NCBI GenBank assembly: GCA_964469735.1
Contig: CAYXYS010000022.1
Coordinates: 1-10,941 of the forward strand
From: JACOYH01 sp964469735
GTDB lineage: Bacteria > Patescibacteriota > Minisyncoccia > Minisyncoccales > MHMH01
Length of the DNA stretch: 10,941 bases
Reading direction: 5' to 3'
The position numbers were made by a program, and so were the translations under genes. Positions 5,144-9,854 of this stretch are shown in pieces (the first letter of the stretch is position 1; the number at the start of each line of letters is the position of its first letter). The notes beneath the pieces were generated by a model. That model was not told where the DNA came from. It saw only the letters and a program-made list of their open reading frames with translations, and did no database searches.

Positions 5144-5171
5144 ATTATACACCGAAATCCAAAAAAGTCAA
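5144..5171 (-). promoter_or_regulatory. Sigma70-type promoter of the operon 4585-5113
   Basis: Minus-strand TTGACT (5166-5171), 16 nt, TATAAT (5144-5149). The predicted leader of about 24 nt carries the GAGAGGT ribosome-binding site. Confidence 0.75.
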
Positions 5172-5185
5172 CCACAATTGAAACT

Positions 5186-5204
5186 AAAAACGGCCGAACG
5201 GCCG
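5186..5204 (-). terminator. Intrinsic terminator of greA
   Basis: Minus-strand CGGCC-GTTC-GGCCG followed by TTTTT, 28 nt after the greA stop codon. Confidence 0.8.
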
Positions 5205-5231
5205 CGTTAATTTTACCCTTGAAAGTGGGCA

Positions 5232-5684
5232 TTAGTCTACCTTAACCACCTTACACTTTCTCAATCCTCCCGGAGTTTCGTATTGCACCAAATCCCCCTT
5301 TTTCTTTCCTAAAAGGGCCCCTCCCAAAGAAGACTTGGCTGAAATTTTACCGGAAACAATATCGGCTTCGTCGGGATCAACAATCTGGAACTTCTCCTCG
5401 CCGTCTTCGGTCTTTAGGGCCACAATGGAACCCAGCTGGATCTCATCTCCTTTTTTACCGCCTATCACCTCGGCTTGATTAATGGTGCTCTCCAGCTGCC
5501 TTATCCTGGATTCTATAAAGCCCTGGTCCTCTCTGGCTGCATGGTATCCGGCGTTCTCCTTTAAGTCTCCGTGGGAAGCAGCATGCTTTATCCTTTTGAT
5601 AACTTCGGGCCTTTCCACTTTTGTCAGGCGTTCCAGCTCCTTTTTAAGTTTTTCCAGCCCTTGGCGGGTCAGTCTTTTTGCCAT
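5232..5684 (-). CDS. greA: Transcription elongation factor GreA
   Basis: GreA inserts its coiled coil into the secondary channel of RNA polymerase and stimulates cleavage of backtracked RNA. The 150 residues have the expected two domains: an N-terminal antiparallel coiled coil (about 1-75) and a C-terminal FKBP-like domain (about 80-150, ending GGLRKCKVVKVD). The coiled-coil tip reads GDLKENAGYHAARE; the two key acidic residues (D40, E43) are kept, while the common ENAEYHAA has glycine for glutamate at position 46. The length is slightly below the usual 157-158. The ATG at 5682-5684 has no proper ribosome-binding site but lies 6 nt after an extended -10 box, so the message is probably leaderless. 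Its promoter overlaps the end and the terminator of the preceding 59-residue gene. Confidence 0.95.
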   Translation of the reverse strand: MAKRLTRQGLEKLKKELERLTKVERPEVIKRIKHAASHGDLKENAGYHAAREDQGFIESRIRQLESTINQAEVIGGKKGDEIQLGSIVALKTEDGEEKFQIVDPDEADIVSGKISAKSSLGGALLGKKKGDLVQYETPGGLRKCKVVKVD

Positions 5685-5690
5685 TACCCC

Positions 5691-5719
5691 ATTCTATCAA
5701 AAAACCGGCCCTTTTTCGA
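5691..5719 (-). promoter_or_regulatory. greA promoter overlapping the upstream gene and terminator
   Basis: Minus-strand TGATAGAAT supplies an extended -10 (hexamer 5691-5696) ending 6 nt before the greA ATG. TCGAAA (5714-5719) lies 17 nt upstream as a moderate -35. The TG of the extension belongs to the TGA stop codon of the 59-residue gene. Confidence 0.55.
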
Positions 5720-5876
5720 GCCGGATGAACTCCCTGCTGTAATTTTGGCTTTGTTCTGCCATAATTGCCCACTGTTCCGGTGAAAAACAAAACTCTAGGG
5801 CTATTTTTTCTTTGACTTGCCCTTGTTCCTGCTCTTCCTCCGAGCTCTCCTTTCCCTTCTTTTTTTGTTGGCCCAT
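5697..5876 (-). CDS. Hypothetical 59-residue protein
   Basis: A short gene between ychF and greA. It starts at ATG 5874-5876, with GGGAGAAGG immediately upstream (the GGAG core about 4-5 nt from the ATG, closer than ideal). The first 25 residues are lysine/glutamate/glutamine-rich and probably disordered (GQQKKKGKESSEEEQEQGQ). The rest, LEFCFSPEQWAIMAEQSQ and REFIRLEKGPVF, looks folded and contains one cysteine and one tryptophan. No family is recognised. Its last codons encode an intrinsic terminator. A second, overlapping frame (5801-5887) could encode a 28-residue, very basic peptide; the 59-residue frame is preferred because of its ribosome-binding site and its ordinary amino-acid composition. 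Confidence 0.5.
   Translation of the reverse strand: MGQQKKKGKESSEEEQEQGQVKEKIALEFCFSPEQWAIMAEQSQNYSREFIRLEKGPVF
5699..5724 (-). terminator. Intrinsic terminator inside the 59-residue gene
   Basis: On the minus strand CCGGCTC pairs with GGGCCGG (7 bp, one wobble) around GAAAAA, followed by TTTTTT. The hairpin encodes the last residues of the 59-residue protein, and its T-run is the spacer of the greA promoter. Confidence 0.75.
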
Positions 5877-5915
5877 CCTTCTCCCATATTTTTATTTTAT
5901 TAATTATATTAAACC

Positions 5916-5921
5916 ATTATA
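5916..5921 (-). promoter_or_regulatory. Candidate -10 box for the 59-residue gene
   Basis: TATAAT on the minus strand, 40 nt upstream of the ATG in an AT-rich leader. No convincing -35 is visible. Read-through from ychF is equally possible because no ychF terminator is seen. Confidence 0.35.
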
Positions 5922-5955
5922 CCTAAAATCCCGAGCCAAAGCCATATTGCCAGCA

Positions 5956-7023
5956 TCAGGCGTTGTGCTTGATTTCGATAACATCTCCGTCTTGAACCAC
6001 ATATTCTTTTCCTTCCGTTCTTATTAATCCCTTTTCCCTAGCTTGGGCGAATCCTCCCGACTCCAACAGGTCCCTCCAGTTAATAACTTCCGCTTTAATG
6101 AAGTGGGACTCAAAATCACTATGTATTACTCCCCCGGCTTGCGGCGCCTTTAAACCCTTTTTAAGGGTCCAGGCTCTTGTTTCATCCGGCCCGGTGGTAA
6201 AAAAAGTAATCAAATCCAGTATCTCGTAGGCTTTTTTAATAAGAATGTCCAGCTCCGATTCTAAGGGAAGATTCAATTCTTTTCTTTCTTCCTTGCTCAA
6301 CCCCACTGCCCCAAACTCTGTTAAGACATCAATTATTAAATAGGGCCAGCCGTTCTTTTCGAACGCCTCGGTTGTTTCTTTTGGTACCTCTTCATCCTTT
6401 CCGTTCAAAAGATACAACCTGGGTTTGGAAGTTAGCAGTTGGTATTGGCCTATTATCTTCCTTTCTTCTTCCGTAAAATCCTGCTCGCTGAGCACCTTTC
6501 CCTCTTCAAGCATGACCTTGGCCTTCAGCAGGACTGCCTGCTCTTTTGCAGCTTCCTTCTTGCCCGCCTTAACGTCGCCCTCTAAATCCGCCAGTCTTTT
6601 ATCAACGGTTTCCATATCTTTTAAAATGAGCTCCGTATCCAAGGTTTCTTTTTCGTTTATGGGATTGATTGCAGACTGAGTGGTTACTACGTCTTCCTTT
6701 AAAAAAGCCCTTAAAACATAAACTATGGCGTCGGTTTCCCTGATATTGGCTAAAAACTTGTTTCCCAGACCCTCTCCTTTATTGGCTCCCTTGACCAGCC
6801 CTGCTATGTCCACGAATTCCACTGTAGTATATAACTTCTTTTCCGAATTGGTTAATTCCGCCAACTTATCCACCCTTTCGTCGGGTACGGCAACAACACC
6901 GACATTGGGGTCGATTGTGCAGAAAGGATAATTAGCGCAGTCTACCTGCTTCTTGGTTATGGTCGTAAAAAGCGTTGATTTGCCGACATTAGGCAAGCCG
7001 ACAATTCCTATCGATAAAGGCAT
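5956..7023 (-). CDS. ychF: YchF/OLA1-family P-loop GTPase (ATPase)
   Basis: YchF is a universally conserved TRAFAC-class, Obg-related NTPase that binds ribosomes and prefers ATP; its exact role, linked to translation and stress responses, is still debated. The 355 residues cover the whole family length of about 360. Visible are the P-loop GLPNVGKST (9-17), DIAGLVKGANKGEGLGNKFL (G3 and the switch II region), a non-canonical G4 region around LLNGKDEE, the coiled-coil insertion rich in Lys and Glu (roughly 130-190), and a C-terminal TGS domain with FFTTGPDETRAWTLKKG and the ending GDVIEIKHNA. The ATG (7021-7023) is 6 nt after an extended -10 and has no ribosome-binding site, so a leaderless message is predicted. 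Confidence 0.97.
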   Translation of the reverse strand: MPLSIGIVGLPNVGKSTLFTTITKKQVDCANYPFCTIDPNVGVVAVPDERVDKLAELTNSEKKLYTTVEFVDIAGLVKGANKGEGLGNKFLANIRETDAIVYVLRAFLKEDVVTTQSAINPINEKETLDTELILKDMETVDKRLADLEGDVKAGKKEAAKEQAVLLKAKVMLEEGKVLSEQDFTEEERKIIGQYQLLTSKPRLYLLNGKDEEVPKETTEAFEKNGWPYLIIDVLTEFGAVGLSKEERKELNLPLESELDILIKKAYEILDLITFFTTGPDETRAWTLKKGLKAPQAGGVIHSDFESHFIKAEVINWRDLLESGGFAQAREKGLIRTEGKEYVVQDGDVIEIKHNA

Positions 7024-7029
7024 GAGGGT

Positions 7030-7058
7030 ATATTAGCAAAAATAAGCTTTATTGACAA
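7030..7058 (-). promoter_or_regulatory. ychF promoter, leaderless arrangement
   Basis: Minus-strand TTGTCA (7053-7058), exactly 17 nt ending in TGC, then TAATAT (7030-7035), 6 nt, ATG. It has both a -35 and an extended -10, and it places the predicted start site at the start codon. Confidence 0.75.
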
Positions 7059-7111
7059 AAGAAATAATAAAACCCATAATGGCTACAGACTAGTAAGTCC
7101 GATATCTTAAT

Positions 7112-7159
7112 CTATTGTTTAAGTAAGCGGCTTAAATAGTTAAAGGTCGCTCTATTTAA
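7112..7159. promoter_or_regulatory. Overlapping inverted repeats upstream of the zinc-ribbon gene
   Basis: TTAAATAG (7132-7139) is the exact inverted complement of CTATTTAA (7152-7159), separated by 12 nt. The left arm can instead pair with CTATT-TTTAAG at 7112-7123 (TTTAAG, 7-nt loop, CTTAAA). The arms lie just upstream of the -10 box of the gene at 7178, where an operator would be expected. Confidence 0.4.
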
Positions 7160-7165
7160 ACAAAT

Positions 7166-7171
7166 TAAGAT
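7166..7171 (+). promoter_or_regulatory. Candidate -10 box giving a leaderless mRNA
   Basis: TAAGAT, 6 nt before the ATG at 7178. It is weaker than the other boxes (4 of 6 matches, no TGn, no -35), but the spacing is the same as at 2109, ychF and greA, and no ribosome-binding site is present. Confidence 0.4.
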
Positions 7172-7177
7172 AAATAA

Positions 7178-7360
7178 ATGGAATTCAAAAAATTCGACTC
7201 AAACAGGGACTTCCCGAGACAAATGGTCAAAGGAAACTGGAAATGTTCCGAATGCGGAGCTGAAATTACCGAGCTTCCTTTCGAGCCTTCCGGCGATAGG
7301 CCAATCTATTGCAGGGACTGCCACAGAAAGAGAAGGCCTCAAAGATCCAACCGCTACTAA
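7178..7360 (+). CDS. Zinc-ribbon protein of the CxxC...CxxC small-protein type
   Basis: A 60-residue basic protein with two zinc-knuckle pairs: C23-x2-C26 (WKCSECGAEITELPF) and C45-x2-C48 (RPIYCRDCHRKRR), ending in an arginine-rich tail. The layout C-x2-C-G-...-LPF-x-P-...-RP-x-YC-x2-C matches the CxxC-x17-CxxC domain family, widespread in Patescibacteria and some other groups. Here 18 residues separate the pairs, one more than the name implies. The family is thought to bind zinc and perhaps nucleic acid, but no function is proven. It is divergent from ychF, apparently leaderless, and ends at a strong 13-bp terminator shared with the convergent gene at 7419-7628. Confidence 0.85.
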   Translation: MEFKKFDSNRDFPRQMVKGNWKCSECGAEITELPFEPSGDRPIYCRDCHRKRRPQRSNRY

Positions 7361-7374
7361 GAACGGTTCCAACG

Positions 7375-7403
7375 AAAAATCCCGCCTTACAGGTGGGGTT
7401 TTT
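7375..7403. terminator. Bidirectional intrinsic terminator
   Basis: AAAAATCCCGCCT pairs with AGGTGGGGTTTTT (13 positions, two wobbles on the plus-strand RNA) around TAC, with T-runs on both strands. It separates the convergent genes ending at 7360 and 7419. Confidence 0.8.
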
Positions 7404-7418
7404 CTATTGATAAAATAT

Positions 7419-7628
7419 CTATTTTCTGTCTATGCTGGCTTTCTCTTCGCTCGACAAAGACGTCAGCCACAATATGAATGGCCTCCTGAGTTTGTCTACA
7501 GACCAATCGTGATCTTTAAAGAGTGTCGCTTTCTCAGCTCTGAAGCGAGTAAGCATTGCTGGAGTGGCCTGCAAATTGTCCGGAGACAGTTTATTATGCT
7601 CTTCTAGAAATTTTTGCTTTGCAGTCAT
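7419..7628 (-). CDS. Hypothetical 69-residue helical protein
   Basis: No family is recognised. The sequence is charged and probably all-helical (TAKQKFLEEHNKL, AMLTRFRAEKATLF, SVDKLRRPFILWLTSLSSEE), with no cysteine and no signal peptide. The gene is supported by a well-formed promoter (TTGATT, 17 nt, TGATACGAT) that ends 8 nt before the ATG, and by the shared terminator after its stop codon. AAGG directly abuts the ATG, too close to serve as a normal ribosome-binding site, so translation is probably leaderless or nearly so. Confidence 0.65.
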   Translation of the reverse strand: MTAKQKFLEEHNKLSPDNLQATPAMLTRFRAEKATLFKDHDWSVDKLRRPFILWLTSLSSEEKASIDRK

Positions 7629-7636
7629 CCTTATTT

Positions 7637-7665
7637 ATCGTATCATTTTCGAGCATAAAAATCAA
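7637..7665 (-). promoter_or_regulatory. Promoter of the 69-residue gene, near-leaderless
   Basis: Minus-strand TTGATT (7660-7665), exactly 17 nt ending in TGA, then TACGAT (7637-7642), followed by 8 nt and the ATG. Confidence 0.6.
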
Positions 7666-7685
7666 CCCCCGCTGAAAGAACCCTC

Positions 7686-8366
7686 TTAAATCAGCACCTC
7701 CACTTCGGCTTCTGCATACAAGCCCTGAATGTGCTGGGTAATCATCTGCTGCTGCTTTTCCTGGATAATGGAAGACTCTATCTGCTCTCTCACTGCCGAC
7801 AATTCCGGAAAGCCCTCGTTTTGGGAGGCGGCTAGCTCGTATTCGGCCCCTATTTCCTCTTCGGTTGCCACAATTGAATCAAGGTTTAATGTTTGTTCAA
7901 TGTACGATTGTATAACCATGTCTGCAGCTATCCGAGAGCGCAGCCCCGACTCGGTCAATCCTTCCTGGGAAAGCGCTTCTTGATAGGCCGCATCGCCCTC
8001 AAACTGGCTTTTTATGCCTTCCATCCGCTCATCAACATCGGCATCCGAAGCGGTTATGCCAACATTAGCGGCTGCCTGCCTAACAAGGGTGCGGGATATG
8101 AGAGTATCGAGCGCCTGTTCTTGCAGCTGGATGCGATCACCTTCTTCCAAAGAAGCAATATCAAATCCCTGACCAACGGCAATCTGTTCTTCATATTCCT
8201 CAAGTTCGGCCATTGTAATGTCTTCGCCGTTTACGCGAGCAGCGACTTCAGACTTATTCAAAGAAGTGCCCCATCCCGGCATTTCGGTGTCTGAAAGATA
8301 GAACCAGGCTGCTCCAGCCACTACCGCAACTCCGACAATCGCTATAACTAATGACTTCTTGTGCAT
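7686..8366 (-). CDS. Membrane-anchored SurA-N-type protein (periplasmic/extracytoplasmic chaperone-like)
   Basis: A 226-residue protein with a short basic start (MHKKS) and one hydrophobic segment (about 5-24), best read as a signal anchor leaving the rest outside the cytoplasmic membrane. VAARVNGEDITMAELEEYEE (about 41-60) is the typical opening of SurA/PrsA/trigger-factor-like N-terminal chaperone domains, followed by helices such as QEQALDTLISRTLVRQAA and closing with QQMITQHIQGLYAEAEVEVLI. No parvulin PPIase domain is inserted, and the length leaves no room for one, so it is probably a chaperone rather than a prolyl isomerase. No cysteine lipobox is present. The ATG has no Shine-Dalgarno sequence. 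Repeat copy E and two candidate promoters lie in the 260-nt upstream region. Confidence 0.8.
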   Translation of the reverse strand: MHKKSLVIAIVGVAVVAGAAWFYLSDTEMPGWGTSLNKSEVAARVNGEDITMAELEEYEEQIAVGQGFDIASLEEGDRIQLQEQALDTLISRTLVRQAAANVGITASDADVDERMEGIKSQFEGDAAYQEALSQEGLTESGLRSRIAADMVIQSYIEQTLNLDSIVATEEEIGAEYELAASQNEGFPELSAVREQIESSIIQEKQQQMITQHIQGLYAEAEVEVLI

Positions 8367-8408
8367 GTTTTTAAAATTTGGTTTTAATGATTAACCGACT
8401 GTACTAAC

Positions 8409-8437
8409 ACCCTATCAATCCTAAAATGTTAAGTCAA
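8409..8437 (-). promoter_or_regulatory. Candidate proximal promoter of the SurA-N gene
   Basis: Minus-strand TTGACT (8432-8437), 17 nt ending in TGA, then TAGGGT (8409-8414). The -10 is poor apart from its TGn extension. It predicts a leader of about 35 nt without a ribosome-binding site. Confidence 0.4.
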
Positions 8438-8499
8438 ATTCATTGTTACTTATCCTAAAAACCTATCTTCTTTATTTTAAGTTCTTTTGATTTCGAGCT

Positions 8500-8542
8500 C
8501 TTTTGTCCAACCCAAAAATTGAGTGAGGCTAAACCTCACTCA
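8500..8542 (-). repeat. Dispersed hairpin/tail element, copy E
   Basis: On the minus strand a perfect 9-bp hairpin (TGAGTGAGG, loop TTTAG, CCTCACTCA) is followed by ATTTTTGGGTTGGACAAAAG. A further partial tail, TTGAGGTTGG (8551-8560), precedes it. The element lies 134 nt upstream of the SurA-N gene. The rest of the 8367-8626 interval is AT-rich with no gene that I can support. Confidence 0.75.
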
Positions 8543-8601
8543 TTACCCATCCAACCTCAATTCAACTTCGGTCTAAATTTTGGTTATTTTTGGTCTTCTC
8601 T

Positions 8602-8630
8602 AGAATATTATTAGTCTCAGCTTTTTTCAA
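8602..8630 (-). promoter_or_regulatory. Candidate distal promoter at the end of the HD gene
   Basis: Minus-strand TTGAAA (8625-8630), 17 nt, TATTCT (8602-8607). It overlaps the HD-gene stop codon and would produce a transcript that carries repeat copy E in its leader. Confidence 0.35.
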
Positions 8631-9184
8631 AGACCCAGTTCCGAAGAAATTTTTTGCATTGCCTCCAGGCCAATTTTAACAAATTCCTCTAACTTTAAGC
8701 CGAGGAGCTCTTCGCATTTTTTAATAATTTCCCGGTTGGCACCTCTAGCAAAAGATTTTTCTTTAAAGCGGTTTAAAACATTTTCCGCGGTCAAATCATT
8801 TATTTTCTTGGATGGCAAAACCAAGGTAGCCGCTACAATTAAACCGGTCAAAGGATCGGTAACAAAAAGCGCTTTTTCCATTAAGGTTTGAGGGGGGATG
8901 CCATGAGCTTCATTATGCACTTTGACCGCATTACAAATATCTTTATCTAATCCCAAATCCTCCAACATTTTAGCTCCAACCAGGGAATGCTGTGACAAAT
9001 CATTCCTAACCTTTTCATAATCAATGTCGTGCAGAAGTCCGGCCAAGCCCCATTTCTCTTCATTTTCCTTAAAATAACGAGCCAAAGCCAACATTATTGC
9101 TTCAACTGCTAAACAATGCTTAATCAAATTTTGATTTGAAAGATTCTCTTTTAATATTTTTACCGCCTCTTCTCTACTAATCAT
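8627..9184 (-). CDS. HD-domain hydrolase
   Basis: A 185-residue soluble protein of the HD phosphohydrolase superfamily, metal-dependent enzymes that act on phosphate esters, often nucleotides. The metal ligands are visible in order: H23 (LIKHCLAVE), H52-D53 (LLHDIDYE), H66 (SQHSLVG), H90 and H94 (KVHNEAHG), and the distal D110 (FVTDPLTG). Length and spacing fit the stand-alone HDIG-type hydrolases annotated as predicted HD superfamily hydrolase; the substrate is unknown. The ATG at 9182-9184 has no ribosome-binding site and lies about 8 nt from the predicted transcription start of a good promoter (9199-9227). It stands between the SurA-N gene and the restriction-modification pair, with its own promoter, so a role in that system is not implied. 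Confidence 0.88.
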   Translation of the reverse strand: MISREEAVKILKENLSNQNLIKHCLAVEAIMLALARYFKENEEKWGLAGLLHDIDYEKVRNDLSQHSLVGAKMLEDLGLDKDICNAVKVHNEAHGIPPQTLMEKALFVTDPLTGLIVAATLVLPSKKINDLTAENVLNRFKEKSFARGANREIIKKCEELLGLKLEEFVKIGLEAMQKISSELGL

Positions 9185-9198
9185 ATATTTTATACTTT

Positions 9199-9227
9199 AT
9201 TCTACCAAAAAACCGCCCTTTTGTCAG
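9199..9227 (-). promoter_or_regulatory. Promoter of the HD-hydrolase gene
   Basis: Minus-strand CTGACA (9222-9227), exactly 17 nt ending in TGG, then TAGAAT (9199-9204). The spacer and -10 (GGGCGGTTTTTTGGTAGAAT) closely resemble the greA promoter (GGGCCGGTTTTTTGATAGAAT less one base), but here there is no upstream pairing arm, so it is not a terminator. Confidence 0.7.
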
Positions 9228-9240
9228 CACTAAAAAGTTC

Positions 9241-9274
9241 CTGACACCTTTTATTTTTATCTGACACCTTTTAT
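9241..9274. repeat. Pair of 14-nt direct repeats upstream of the HD-gene promoter
   Basis: CTGACACCTTTTAT occurs at 9241-9254 and 9261-9274, a 20-nt period (about two DNA turns). It lies 14 nt upstream of the -35 box, and the -35 region itself carries a third TGTCAG. The spacing suits a regulator-binding site. A similar CCTGACACC word is common next to REP/IS200-like elements in other bacteria, so a mobile-element remnant is an alternative. The remainder of 9275-9332 is AT-rich and empty. Confidence 0.5.
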
Positions 9275-9332
9275 CCTCTATAAATTTTTGTGTTCTATTA
9301 AATTTCACCATATAAATTATTTTATTTAATTT

Positions 9333-9854
9333 TTATTTTGGTACGGGAAGACCAAGTTTTTGCAATGGTAAGTAGTTAAAATAATACTGGCAACCAACGG
9401 AAATGACATAATCCAAAGTATCTTTATAGGCGGGGTTTTTGAACCAGTCGTTCAGAATATAAATGTATTCTACTTCAATATTGAGAGGCGCCATTAGTTT
9501 TTTATACTGCTTCTTTTTAAAATCGCAGGTCTGAAGTTTTTCATCAACTGATCCTGCAACTTTCTGAAATTTCATTTCAATAATGAAGAGGGTGTTATTT
9601 ATTATCACGTATATTGCCTCGTCTGGGAAAAGACGCTTTGATACTAGTTTTCTCCAGTCTATTTTTCTTTCGGTAAATAATTTATACAAACTCTGTTTAC
9701 GATAACTACGGGCCACCTCTTTGCCCTTAAAGTAAATAATGCTTCCCTTAACGGAATATCCTTTGGCTTTTTTGAGAATTTCCAAAATATCGCGCTCTTT
9801 CTCAAAATTAAGCCCTGTAATCGTATTACCTCCACCTATGCCTTTTGCCTTCAT
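9333..9854 (-). CDS. Type II restriction endonuclease, PD-(D/E)XK fold
   Basis: A 173-residue protein with the nuclease core P77-D78-x14-E93-M94-K95, read as FPDEAIYVI...LFIIEMKFQ. Downstream is GSVDEKLQTCDFKKKQY (101-117), a string typical of type II enzymes after the ExK strand. The N-terminal GGGNTITGLNFEKERD also has the look of this class, with E18 or E20 a possible early acidic residue. I cannot assign the recognition sequence; it does not look like DpnII or MboI, although its partner methylase resembles the DpnII system. The ATG (9852-9854) overlaps the methyltransferase TGA stop as ATGA, so expression is probably coupled to the fusion protein upstream. This order puts methylase before endonuclease, which protects the host. 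No terminator is visible after it. Confidence 0.8.
   Translation of the reverse strand: MKAKGIGGGNTITGLNFEKERDILEILKKAKGYSVKGSIIYFKGKEVARSYRKQSLYKLFTERKIDWRKLVSKRLFPDEAIYVIINNTLFIIEMKFQKVAGSVDEKLQTCDFKKKQYKKLMAPLNIEVEYIYILNDWFKNPAYKDTLDYVISVGCQYYFNYLPLQKLGLPVPK

Noticed and set aside
5114..5152. Thirteen-residue N-terminal extension of the cysteine-rich protein
   Set aside because: It would start inside the -10 box of the promoter at 5144-5171, whereas ATG 5111-5113 has a good ribosome-binding site.
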